Below are positions 28,286 through 36,658 of a DNA stretch of 64,000 nt, one piece after another. The position numbers were made by a program, and so were the translations under genes. The notes beneath the pieces are model-generated. The model did not search any database. It saw only the letters and a program-made list of their open reading frames with translations, and was not told the DNA's origin. The number at the start of each line of letters is the position of its first letter. Within the stretch, counting starts at the first letter, position 1. The stretch is from an uncultured Eubacteriales bacterium (GTDB lineage Bacteria; Bacillota; Clostridia; Oscillospirales; Oscillospiraceae), in the NCBI GenBank assembly GCA_900545925.1, contig URAZ01000012.1:17829-81828 (forward strand), given 5' to 3'.

Positions 28286-29809
28286 CTATAGGAGTCTGCC
28301 GCAGACCTGCTCTGCAGCCTCAAGCAGTGCACCCGACTTGACCAGCCGGTCAAGTTCGGCCATCTGCGGGTACATGACAACATCGGTATCGACCGGCGGG
28401 ACGGTCTGGCGGATTTTTTGATAGACTGCCGCCGTCGCGGGCGCAAGGAGCGACTCACCTCGCAGCCACAGCGCCTGCACTGCGGCAAGCAGTTCGATCC
28501 CGATGACCTTCTGGCTGTTGTCGAGGATCATCCGCGCTTTTCTGGCGGCGGTCGTGCCCATGCTGACGTGATCCTCCTGGTTAGCGGAGGACGGGATGGA
28601 ATCCACCGACGCAGGGTGGGCGTAAACCTTGTTTTCCGAAACCATGGAGGCCGCCGCGTATTGCGTGATCATGAACCCGGAATGCACACCGCCGTATTTC
28701 GTCAAAAATGCAGGAAGCCCGTTGGACAGCGCGGGATTCACCATGCGCTCCAGCCGACGCTCAGACACATTGGCGTACTCGCTGAGAGCAATCCCCAAAA
28801 AGTCCATTGCAAGCGCAACGGGCTGGCCGTGGAAATTGCCGCCAGAGATTACCTTATCTTCCCCGGGGAAAATCAGCGGGTTATCGGTTACAGCGTTGAT
28901 CTCGCGGCTCAAGATATCCCACACATAGCGGATGGCATCACGGCTGGCGCCGTGAATCTGCGGAACACAGCGGATCGAATAGGCATCCTGCACCTTATCC
29001 GGGTTCAGTGTAAGTGCTAGACGGCTTCCGTCCAGAAGCCGCAGCAGATTCTGCGCCGTGAGCATCTGCCCCTGCTGGCCACGCAGCGCATGCACCTCCG
29101 GGTCGTAGGCGCTCAGAATGCCCAGCTGTGCCTCACACGTCATGGCAGCGGCGATATCCGCCGTTTTTGCCAGCTGCACAGCGTCATATACTACGCCGCA
29201 GGCAATGGCGGCCATGATCTGTGTGCCGTTGATAAGCGCGAGTCCTTCCTTGGCCGCAAGTTCAACGGGTGAAATGCCTGCTGACTCCATCGCCTGTCTT
29301 CCTGGCATGACGGCTCCCTGATACTCCGCCTCGCCCTCACCCAGCATGACCAGCACGATATGTGACAGCGGCGCAAGATCGCCGCTCGCGCCAAGCGAAC
29401 CTTTTTCTGGTACCACCGGGTGCACACCGCGGTTCAGCATGGCCAGCAGCGTTTCCAGCGTTGACAGACGGATACCGGAATTGCCGCGTGCAAGCGCATT
29501 GCAGCGCAGCAGCATCGCCCCGCGCACCACCTCGCACGGCAGCGGCGCACCCATGCCGCAGGCATGGCTGATGATCAGGTTGCGCTGGAGCGCGGCTGTC
29601 TCCTGTTCTGGGACAAACGTATCGGAAAATTTGCCGAAGCCGGTCGTCAGGCCGTAAATCACTGCCTTTTGCGCAAGCTTCTCGTCTACATACGCCCGCG
29701 CCCGGTCGATCTTCTGCTTCGCCGGTTCGGAAATCCGCACCTGTTCCTTGTGTCTGGCAACCGCCATGACCTGCTCGATCGTCAGTTCCGTGCCGTTGAG
29801 TTCAACCAT
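28286..29809 (-). CDS. hutH: Histidine ammonia-lyase
   Basis: This 507-residue enzyme deaminates histidine to urocanate. The Ala-Ser-Gly that cyclises to the MIO cofactor is at 141-143 in GSLGASGDLAPLSH. The N-terminal YGLTTGFGKFSDTFV lid and QEDHVSMGTTAARKA are intact. It is the first gene of the hut operon, 100 bp from ftcD, and is preceded by a near-consensus promoter and a 5'-terminal hairpin. Confidence 0.96.
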   Translation of the reverse strand: MVELNGTELTIEQVMAVARHKEQVRISEPAKQKIDRARAYVDEKLAQKAVIYGLTTGFGKFSDTFVPEQETAALQRNLIISHACGMGAPLPCEVVRGAMLLRCNALARGNSGIRLSTLETLLAMLNRGVHPVVPEKGSLGASGDLAPLSHIVLVMLGEGEAEYQGAVMPGRQAMESAGISPVELAAKEGLALINGTQIMAAIACGVVYDAVQLAKTADIAAAMTCEAQLGILSAYDPEVHALRGQQGQMLTAQNLLRLLDGSRLALTLNPDKVQDAYSIRCVPQIHGASRDAIRYVWDILSREINAVTDNPLIFPGEDKVISGGNFHGQPVALAMDFLGIALSEYANVSERRLERMVNPALSNGLPAFLTKYGGVHSGFMITQYAAASMVSENKVYAHPASVDSIPSSANQEDHVSMGTTAARKARMILDNSQKVIGIELLAAVQALWLRGESLLAPATAAVYQKIRQTVPPVDTDVVMYPQMAELDRLVKSGALLEAAEQVCGRLL

Positions 29810-29837
29810 TTCCTATCCACCTTTTATTCGATGTGCC

Positions 29838-29918
29838 GCAGTGTGCGCCCGCACCCGAAACCGCGCCGCCGCACACTGCCGGTTCTTTTATCTTATAAGT
29901 TGAACAGATTCTTGTCAA
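29838..29918 (-). promoter_or_regulatory. hut operon promoter and 5'-leader inverted repeat
   Basis: TTGACA (29913-29918), a 17-bp spacer and TAAGAT (29890-29895) form the promoter. The transcript should begin close to 29883 and run straight into a perfect 10-bp inverted repeat, GCAGTGTGCG (29870-29879 with 29838-29847), about 30 bp before the hutH ribosome site. It could stabilise the mRNA 5' end or be a DNA operator. Confidence 0.8.
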
Positions 29919-29978
29919 TACATCCGCAGAAAAATATATATTTTGCACAATTTCTTCGTTTAAGCTGTTAACGCGCAG

Positions 29979-30008
29979 AAAAACCGTGCCGCCCGAAGGC
30001 GGCACGGT
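29979..30008 (-). terminator. Terminator of the ABC importer operon
   Basis: Minus-strand stem ACCGTGCCGCC with tetraloop TTCG (29983-30008), followed by five U, 37 bp after the binding-protein gene. Confidence 0.9.
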
Positions 30009-30044
30009 CTGAAATCAGAGAATGATGGATTGCTGCATGAAAGA

Positions 30045-31196
30045 TCAATCGTAAACCAGCAGGGCGATCCTCTCGTCGTCGATGTTGGAAGCGTCGTACC
30101 ACTGAGCGCCGGTATCGACGTCTTCAACAGCTTCGCCGTTGGCAGCCGCGACGGCCAGAGCAACAGCCTGATAACCGATCTGGTACGGGTCCTGCGTGAC
30201 GGAGCCGTAGAACCAGCCCTGACGGACCGCGTTCTTCTGGGCAGCGCCTGCGTCGAAGCCGGCGACGACCAGACCCGCGTACTTGCCGCCCTCAGCCAGA
30301 TCCTCGCCGTCGGAGACAGCAGCCAGGAAGCCGGTGACAGCGCCCTCGTTGGAGCAGAAGATCGCAACGGGGTTCATGCCCAGCAGGGAGTTGGCAGCGG
30401 TCTGCACGGAGGTAGCTTCGGTCGTGGCGGAGATAGCAACCTCGATGATGATAGCGGGAGCATCAACCTTCTTTTCCCACTTGGCGTGACCTTCGATGGA
30501 GACCTTGCCGGGCTGATAGGTTTCAGCGATCTTGGCCATTTCATTGACGAAGCCGGTGGTACGGCCGGAGACGGAAGCGGAAACAGCGTCCTGCGACAGG
30601 CAGCCGATGATGACGGGGTTGTCGGAGGTCGCGTTCTTCATGGCCTCAACGACGCCCTCATGCTCGTTGAACTTGTCAGCAGCGATGGCGGCAGCGTTTT
30701 CGTTGTTGGTGCAGGCGGTTGCCTTGACAGCGCCGGTGGTATCGCCGGGAACGCCGGAGTCAAAGCCGATGACGGGGATGTTCTTTTCCGCGCACTCTTC
30801 CAGGATCTCGGTGACAGCGTCGGTGGACAGAGCAGCCAGCGCCATGGCCTTGGGGTTCTTGGCGAGCTCGGTCTTGACCATGTTGACCTGTGCGTCGATC
30901 TCAGTCTCGGAAGCGGGGCCGTCGAAGTAGATCTCTACGCCGAGATCCTTGGCAGCATCCTCGGAGCCCTTGGCGACTGCCTGCCAGAACTGATGCTGGA
31001 AGCCCTTCGCCATGACGGGGATGTACATCTTTTCGCCGGTGGTCTCCTCAGCGGGAGCCGGATCCTCGGTCTTAGTCTCTTCGGTCTTGGTGTCGGTGGT
31101 TTCGGGCTTGGCAGGTTCGGTTTCGGGCTTGGCAGCGCAGGCAGCCAGAGCCAGAACCATGACCAGCGCCAGAAGCAGAGCGATCAGTTTTTTCAT
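30045..31196 (-). CDS. Solute-binding lipoprotein of a ribose-type ABC importer
   Basis: This 383-residue protein has a lipoprotein signal with lipobox ALAAC (Cys20), then a Thr/Glu/Pro-rich linker to about 55. A type I periplasmic-binding fold (Peripla_BP_4, RbsB class) follows, with ALSTDAVTEILEECAEKNIPVIGFDSG and VAGFDAGAAQKNAVRQGWFYGSVTQDPYQIG. It is the third gene of the operon, behind the ATPase and permease. Substrate not determinable; a sugar or a small amide/nucleoside is possible. Confidence 0.9.
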   Translation of the reverse strand: MKKLIALLLALVMVLALAACAAKPETEPAKPETTDTKTEETKTEDPAPAEETTGEKMYIPVMAKGFQHQFWQAVAKGSEDAAKDLGVEIYFDGPASETEIDAQVNMVKTELAKNPKAMALAALSTDAVTEILEECAEKNIPVIGFDSGVPGDTTGAVKATACTNNENAAAIAADKFNEHEGVVEAMKNATSDNPVIIGCLSQDAVSASVSGRTTGFVNEMAKIAETYQPGKVSIEGHAKWEKKVDAPAIIIEVAISATTEATSVQTAANSLLGMNPVAIFCSNEGAVTGFLAAVSDGEDLAEGGKYAGLVVAGFDAGAAQKNAVRQGWFYGSVTQDPYQIGYQAVALAVAAANGEAVEDVDTGAQWYDASNIDDERIALLVYD

Positions 31197-31263
31197 TTGG
31201 TGATTCCTCCTAAATTATTTTATCAAACACGATCTTCGTGCTTAATACAGGATGATGCGGGCC

Positions 31264-32256
31264 TCAGCCCTTCTTGACACGGTTGGCAGCCTTTGTTCTT
31301 GCGATGTCGAGCAGGACTGCGCCGATGACGACTGCGCCGGTCAGGAACGTCTGCCACGGAGCCTGCAGGCCGCAGTTGGCAAGGCCGGTTTTGAGGACAG
31401 ACATGATGAACACGCCGATGAGTGTGCCGACCATCGTGCCGGAGCCGCCGGACATGGACGTACCGCCGATGATGACGCCGGTGATGCCGTTCATTTCCTG
31501 GCCTGCGCCAGTGCCCGGGGTGATGGTGGTGTAGGCCGCTGCATAGAACAGGGCACACATGCCGATGAAGAAGCCGGAGAGCGTATAGACCGCAACTTTC
31601 CAGTTATCGACCTTGATGCCGGACAGGCGGGTCGCTTCCTCGTTGGAGCCGATGGCATAGACATAGCGTCCGAATTTGGTCTTATGCAGAATCAGCGTTG
31701 CGATGATGAAAAAGCCGAGCAGCCAGAACGCACCGACCGGGAAACCACGGACGCCAAACAGTTCCGCGCGGATGAAGACCTTCTTGAACCAGCCGCCGAT
31801 CTCGGCGGTAGCAGTGGGCCATGTCTGGGACTGGACCTTGGTGATGATGGAGCCGAGGCCGGCGGCCATCATCTGGGTGCCGAGGGTTGCAATGAAGGGG
31901 GGCAGCTTGAGTTTCGCAATCAGAACGCCGTTTGCAAAGCCAAACGCAATGCCGACAAACAGCGTCAGGACGATTGCGAGAATCAAGGGCCAGCCCTGCT
32001 TGAACGCATAGCCGCCCAGCAGCGCTGCACACATCATGACTGTGCCGAGCGACAGGTCGATGCCGCCGGTGATGATGATGAACGTCACGCCGAAGGCCAT
32101 GAAGCCGATATAATAGCTGGATTCGAGAATATTCTTGACCGTATCGAGCGTCAGGAAGTTATTGCCGAAGATTGAAAACACGATATACAGAATGACCAGC
32201 GCAGCAGGCGCAAGCAGCTTCTGCATATCCAGCTTTTTCTTACCTACGTTTTCCAT
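31264..32256 (-). CDS. ABC transporter permease, RbsC family
   Basis: This 330-residue integral membrane protein starts MENVGKKK and has about eight hydrophobic segments. The BPD_transp_2 signatures are FIIITGGIDLSLGTV, KLPPFIATLGT, GRYVYAIGSNEEATRLSGI and GGTSMSGG. ATG 32256 is five bases after the ATPase stop and is preceded by GGGG. It forms the homodimeric channel of the importer. Confidence 0.93.
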   Translation of the reverse strand: MENVGKKKLDMQKLLAPAALVILYIVFSIFGNNFLTLDTVKNILESSYYIGFMAFGVTFIIITGGIDLSLGTVMMCAALLGGYAFKQGWPLILAIVLTLFVGIAFGFANGVLIAKLKLPPFIATLGTQMMAAGLGSIITKVQSQTWPTATAEIGGWFKKVFIRAELFGVRGFPVGAFWLLGFFIIATLILHKTKFGRYVYAIGSNEEATRLSGIKVDNWKVAVYTLSGFFIGMCALFYAAAYTTITPGTGAGQEMNGITGVIIGGTSMSGGSGTMVGTLIGVFIMSVLKTGLANCGLQAPWQTFLTGAVVIGAVLLDIARTKAANRVKKG

Positions 32257-32261
32257 AATGA

Positions 32262-33761
32262 TTACCCCACTTCTCTCTTGGTTGCATATGTCATGATGGT
32301 TTCCTGCGTGGCCTCGGAGATATCGAGTTCGCCTGTAACGTGACCCTCGCACATGACGATCACGCGGTCAGACAGGCGGAGCAACTCCGGCATATCGGAG
32401 GAGATCATAATGATAGACTTGCCTTCCTCTGCAAGCTGCGTCATCAGCTTGTAAATTTCGCTCTTTGCGCCGACATCGATACCGCGCGTCGGCTCGTCGA
32501 AAATGAGCACATCGCAGTCGCGCAGGATCCATTTGGAAATGACGACCTTCTGCTGGTTGCCGCCGGAGAGGCTGCCGACGCGGGCGCGGACAGACGGCGT
32601 TTTCGTGCGGATCTGTTCGGCGTGCTCCCGTGCAAGCCGGTGTGCTGTTCTGTCATGAACAAACGGGCCTTTGAACAGCTGCTCCAGACTCGGCAGAACG
32701 GTATTGTCCGTGACGGACAGGTTCAGGCACAGGCCGTAGCGCTTGCGATCCTCGGAGAGATAGCCGATGCCATAATGTACAGCGTCCTTCGGGCTGCGGA
32801 TTTTCACGTCTTTGCCGTTTACCCGGATTATGCCGGAATCCATTGGATCTGCGCCGCAGATCAGACGCATCGTTTCAGTGCGTCCCGCGCCGACCAGACC
32901 GGCAAAGCCGAGAATTTCACCCTTGCGGAGTTTGAATGAAACATCTTTTACATCGATGGATGACAGATGCTCGGCTTCGAGCACAACAGGGGCATCAGGC
33001 GGACACATGGACTTTGTTTTCGGCTCCTCATAGATCGTGCGGCCGACCATAAGACGGATGACCTCGGAGATTTCCGCCGTAGGGGTATCGAGCGTGGCGA
33101 CATACTGACCGTCGCGCATAACGGTGATGCGGTCGGTGATGCGCTTGAGTTCATCCATGCGGTGCGAGATATAGACGATGCCGACACCGGTCTTTTTCAG
33201 CTGTCGAATGAAGACGAACAGATCGTCGATCTCCGTGTCGGTCAGGACAGCAGAAGGCTCATCAAGAATCAGCAGTCTTGTGTTCTCATGAGACAGAGCC
33301 TTTGTAATTTCAACCATCTGCTGCTTTGCGACCGACAGCGTCTTGACGACGGCTTTCGGGTCAAGATCCAGATGCAGCTTGTCGAACAATTCCTGCGTCA
33401 TGGCGTTCTGCTTCGCCTTGTCCACGAACAGGCCCTTCATGGGTTCACGCCCAATGTAAATGTTTTCCGCCACGGTCAGGTGCTGCATGAGGTTCAGTTC
33501 CTGATGGACGATGCAGATGCCGAGCGCCTGCGCATCGCGCGGGCCATGAATCTCGACATGCTTTCCAAAAAATTCAATCGTACCGCCATCGCTCGGATAG
33601 ATGCCGGTCAGCACCTTCATAAGCGTCGATTTACCGGCGCCGTTTTCGCCGACCAGCGCCATGACCTCGCCCTCACGAACCTCCAGCTGCGCGTTGTCCA
33701 GCGCATGGACGCCCGGGAAGTACTTCTGGATACCGGTCATTCTGAGAATTGTTTCGGCCAT
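32262..33761 (-). CDS. Sugar-type ABC transporter ATPase with two cassettes (RbsA family)
   Basis: This 499-residue protein holds two ABC domains. The first has Walker A GENGAGKS at 38-45 and HQELNLMQHLTVAENIYIG. The second is degenerate at Walker A (GLVGAGRTE) but keeps LSGGNQQKV and IFDEPTRGIDVG, the normal asymmetry of RbsA/MglA proteins. ATG 33761 (MAETILRM) is the natural domain start; further upstream is leader sequence. Confidence 0.94.
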   Translation of the reverse strand: MAETILRMTGIQKYFPGVHALDNAQLEVREGEVMALVGENGAGKSTLMKVLTGIYPSDGGTIEFFGKHVEIHGPRDAQALGICIVHQELNLMQHLTVAENIYIGREPMKGLFVDKAKQNAMTQELFDKLHLDLDPKAVVKTLSVAKQQMVEITKALSHENTRLLILDEPSAVLTDTEIDDLFVFIRQLKKTGVGIVYISHRMDELKRITDRITVMRDGQYVATLDTPTAEISEVIRLMVGRTIYEEPKTKSMCPPDAPVVLEAEHLSSIDVKDVSFKLRKGEILGFAGLVGAGRTETMRLICGADPMDSGIIRVNGKDVKIRSPKDAVHYGIGYLSEDRKRYGLCLNLSVTDNTVLPSLEQLFKGPFVHDRTAHRLAREHAEQIRTKTPSVRARVGSLSGGNQQKVVISKWILRDCDVLIFDEPTRGIDVGAKSEIYKLMTQLAEEGKSIIMISSDMPELLRLSDRVIVMCEGHVTGELDISEATQETIMTYATKREVG

Positions 33762-33803
33762 CTTTCTTTCACATTCCCCTTTCTCCTGCGGCGCGTTTTC
33801 CTG

Positions 33804-33948
33804 TTTATAGAAAACGAAACGTTTTGCTCTTGCAGCACGCAAATCCGCTTCCGCGCCGGGTGGAGCCTGCCCTATCTTAAGAGCCAGGCGAGAGGCTGCG
33901 CTCTCTTGCCGCCTCGAGCGACACTCCTTCCTTACAGCCTCCATTGTA
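33804..33948 (-). promoter_or_regulatory. Control region of the ABC importer (LacI-type operator candidate)
   Basis: The 370 bp between 33762 and 34134 hold no gene. On the minus strand an extended -10 (TGCTACAAT, box at 33943-33948) could start a 175-nt leader. Nearer the ATPase gene, CGAAACGTTTTG (33815-33826) is a one-mismatch palindrome like the RbsR/CcpA-class LacI operators. It lies just upstream of a TATAAA box (33804-33809). No LacI-family gene is in the window. The rest of the gap is a GC-rich hairpin near 33885-33915. Confidence 0.45.
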
Positions 33949-34134
33949 GCAGGCCCGCGCAGGAACAGGCATGAAAATTGTCCACAAAAAGGTGAAAATT
34001 GTGCGTTGAAATTATACAAATTTTTCGTTCCGCACCTGTATGCCGCCGTTTTTCAGCGGATCTGATATTTTCTCTTTCTTTTTTCTCCGTAATCGTGTAT
34101 GATATATACCATTATTATATTGGGAGGCTGCGAT

Positions 34135-34458
34135 ATGGACGAGTTGGAAAAGAAGCCGGATGCGCCACAGGCGTCTGCAAAAAAGAAGCCGGAGCAGAAA
34201 AACAGTTTTGATAACCGAAAAAAGCTGATGTATGTGCTCTGCGGCGGATATCTGCTCTATCTCGCCCTTAAAATGGGCCGGGATTATCCGGGCCTTGCGG
34301 CCAGCGGTGTCTGGTCCAGTGATCGTATCATCGCACTATGCGGCACGATCGCGTTTTCCATCATCGGCGCGGCACTGCTGATCATTGTCGCGGTTCGCAG
34401 CGTGCGCGAGTGGAAACAGGATGCGCAGAACGAACAGGGGGAACATACGAATGAATGA
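34135..34458 (+). CDS. Small two-helix membrane protein
   Basis: This 107-residue protein starts at ATG 34135, behind GGGAGG. A lysine/proline-rich cytoplasmic N-terminus (about 40 residues) leads to two hydrophobic helices (KLMYVLCGGYLLYLALKMG and IIALCGTIAFSIIGAALL) and a charged tail. It overlaps the next membrane gene by eight bases. No family recognised; expression with the following gene is likely. Confidence 0.7.
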   Translation: MDELEKKPDAPQASAKKKPEQKNSFDNRKKLMYVLCGGYLLYLALKMGRDYPGLAASGVWSSDRIIALCGTIAFSIIGAALLIIVAVRSVREWKQDAQNEQGEHTNE

Positions 34459-34813
34459 TATGACATTGTTTCTGGATCTCATCCTGATGGCCAGCGGTGC
34501 GTACTGTATGTACACGTTCCTGCGGCTGGCCGTCACAAAGCGGCTGTTCAAAAACGGACTGCTGGTGCCGAAGGAGAAAAAGATCTCCGACTGTGCGGAC
34601 GAGCAGATGTATATCGGGTATATGATGCCGCCGCTTGCGGTCATGGCCGTCATGACCATGGGCTATGGCGTATGTATGCTGCTCAATGATCTGCGCGAAA
34701 CGCCCTTCCTCCCCTACCCATGGCCGCTGGTAATTCTGGCGGCGGTGCTGGGCTCGCTCGTATGGTACGCCATCCGCAATTCCCGTGCAAACCGCGACTA
34801 TTTCGGTATGTAA
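34451..34813 (+). CDS. Small membrane protein, three predicted helices
   Basis: This 120-residue product starts at ATG 34451 after AGGGGG and overlaps the previous gene, so the two are probably coupled. Hydrophobic helices lie around residues 4-25, 50-75 and 88-108; a basic loop (VTKRLFKNGLLVPKEKK) separates the first two. No catalytic motif or known family is visible. Confidence 0.7.
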   Translation: MNDMTLFLDLILMASGAYCMYTFLRLAVTKRLFKNGLLVPKEKKISDCADEQMYIGYMMPPLAVMAVMTMGYGVCMLLNDLRETPFLPYPWPLVILAAVLGSLVWYAIRNSRANRDYFGM

Positions 34814-34820
34814 CCAACAT

Positions 34821-34847
34821 GGCCCGGAGCCAGTACGGCTCCGGGCC
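34821..34847 (+). terminator. Hairpin after the two small membrane genes
   Basis: Perfect 11-bp GC-rich stem GGCCCGGAGCC with a short loop, directly after the stop. There is no U run, so termination efficiency is uncertain. Confidence 0.5.
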
Positions 34848-34896
34848 GCGTGTCAAGTTCTATCCTTGAATTCTCCCGGAAAGGCTGGTATCCATC

Positions 34897-36069
34897 TTGA
34901 AAAAATGGCAGAAAGTGATTCTTCTTGTGCTTGCATTCGCCGTTGCAATCCTTGGCTCGGCTATCGTGACCATGCAGCTTACGCGCCGCGAGCAAACGCC
35001 CGTCGAGACCAAAACGGCAGAGATCGGCGCATATCTTGATACCTTTTTTATTGACGATTATGACGAAGACAAGCTGGCTGATGCGGCTGCCGCCGCCATG
35101 GTCGAGGCGGCCGGCGACCGCTGGAGTTATTATCTGACTGCCGAAGAAAAAAGCAGCTATGATGAACAGATGCGCAACGCCTATGTCGGCATCGGCGTGA
35201 CCATCACGGCGCAGGAAGCGCTCGGCGGTATGCGCATCGAGGCCGTGACCGCGGGAGGCCCGGCGGAGGAAGCCGGAATTCTCGTCGGCGATATCATCAC
35301 AGAGGTCGAGGGCGAAAAAACGCTCGACCTTGGCATGACCGGGACGCGCACAAAGGTTCGCGGTGAAGAAGGAACCTTTGTGACGCTGACAATCCTGCGC
35401 GGAGAAGAAAGCTTCCCGCTTTCGGTTGAGCGCCGCAGCATCCAGACGCCCGTTGCAACCTATGAAATGCTGAACGGACAGATCGGCTATCTCAAAATCG
35501 CCAATTTTGATTCTCGCTGCGCGGAGGAGACAAACGCCGCCATGGACGAGCTGATCGCACAGGGCGCGCAGGCGCTGATTTTCGACGTGCGGTATAACGG
35601 CGGCGGATATAAGGACGAGTTGGTCAAGGTGCTGGATAAGATCCTGCCGGAGGGAATTCTGTTCCAGAGCGAGGATTATAAAGGTACAAAACAGACCGAC
35701 CGTTCGGATGCAGTGTGCATCAAGCTTCCCATGGCCGTACTCGTCAATCAGGACAGCTATTCCGCAGCGGAGTTCTTCGCTGCCGCGATTCAGGAATACA
35801 ACTGGGGTACGGTCGCCGGGACGAAGACAGTCGGCAAGGGCAATTTCCAGACAGCCTTTACACTCTCCGACGGCTCCATGCTGAACCTGTCCATCGGCAA
35901 ATACTACACGCCGCAGGGCCGCAGTCTGACCGATACCGGCGTCATACCGGACATCGAAATCACGCTTTCCGACGAGGACGACGCAAAACTTTACTACGGT
36001 CAGCTGGAAAAAGCGGACGACGCACAATTACAGGCCGCAATCCGCGAAATCACCCAGAAACTCTCTTGA
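34897..36069 (+). CDS. C-terminal processing (S41/CtpA) protease
   Basis: This 390-residue protein has an N-terminal membrane anchor (residues 5-27), a PDZ domain (about 95-180, YVGIGVTITAQE and GDIITEVEG) and an S41 catalytic domain. The probable nucleophile is Ser289 in DSYSAAEF and the base Lys314 in TVGKGNFQ. It starts with TTG (34897), with only a weak GGAAAGG upstream. It probably processes envelope proteins outside the cell. The greA promoter overlaps its stop codon. Confidence 0.92.
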   Translation: MKKWQKVILLVLAFAVAILGSAIVTMQLTRREQTPVETKTAEIGAYLDTFFIDDYDEDKLADAAAAAMVEAAGDRWSYYLTAEEKSSYDEQMRNAYVGIGVTITAQEALGGMRIEAVTAGGPAEEAGILVGDIITEVEGEKTLDLGMTGTRTKVRGEEGTFVTLTILRGEESFPLSVERRSIQTPVATYEMLNGQIGYLKIANFDSRCAEETNAAMDELIAQGAQALIFDVRYNGGGYKDELVKVLDKILPEGILFQSEDYKGTKQTDRSDAVCIKLPMAVLVNQDSYSAAEFFAAAIQEYNWGTVAGTKTVGKGNFQTAFTLSDGSMLNLSIGKYYTPQGRSLTDTGVIPDIEITLSDEDDAKLYYGQLEKADDAQLQAAIREITQKLS

Positions 36070-36094
36070 CATCCCTATCTTTGCCCGATATAAT
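36066..36094 (+). promoter_or_regulatory. Consensus promoter of greA-lysS
   Basis: Exact TTGACA (36066-36071), a 17-bp spacer and exact TATAAT (36089-36094); the -35 box shares bases with the stop of the protease gene. Confidence 0.9.
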
Positions 36095-36161
36095 GTCTGC
36101 TGAATCACTGTAAATACCGGGCGTTTTCTGCCCGATCGATTATGGAAGGAACGATCGTAAA

Positions 36162-36635
36162 ATGGCAAAAGAATTTAAAATCAGTGCGCTCCGTCTCAAG
36201 GAACTGGAGCAGGAACTTTTTTATCTGAAGACGACCCGCGAAAAGGAAGTCGCCGAGCAGATCAAGGAGGCGCGTTCGTTCGGCGACCTCTCTGAGAACA
36301 GCGAATACGACGAAGCCAAGAACGAGCAGGCCAAGCTTTATGGCCGCATCGCCGAGGTTGAAAATATTCTCGCCCACGCCGTCATTATTGACGAGACAGA
36401 GGACTCCGAGGGCAAGATCGGCCTCGGCTGCACCATCAAGGTCGAGGACATGGAAACGGGCGACGAGGAACTCTACGCCATCGTCGGCTCGCAGGAGGCC
36501 AACCCCATGGAATGCCGCATCTCAGACGATTCCCCGTTCGGCAAGGCACTGCTTGGCCACAAGGTCGGCGACATTGTCGAGGTTGAGGCCCCCATCGGCG
36601 TGCTCAAGTATAAGATCCTGACGGTTGAAAAGTAA
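36162..36635 (+). CDS. greA: Transcription elongation factor GreA
   Basis: The 157-residue factor has the N-terminal coiled coil with the acidic tip (EARSFGDLSENSEYDEAKNEQ) and the C-terminal FKBP-like domain (SDDSPFGKALLGHKVGDIVEVEAP). It rescues backtracked RNA polymerase by stimulating transcript cleavage. It lies 23 bp before lysS in one transcript, a common Firmicutes pairing. Confidence 0.96.
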   Translation: MAKEFKISALRLKELEQELFYLKTTREKEVAEQIKEARSFGDLSENSEYDEAKNEQAKLYGRIAEVENILAHAVIIDETEDSEGKIGLGCTIKVEDMETGDEELYAIVGSQEANPMECRISDDSPFGKALLGHKVGDIVEVEAPIGVLKYKILTVEK

Positions 36636-36658
36636 CGAATCAGAAAAAGAGGATAGCT

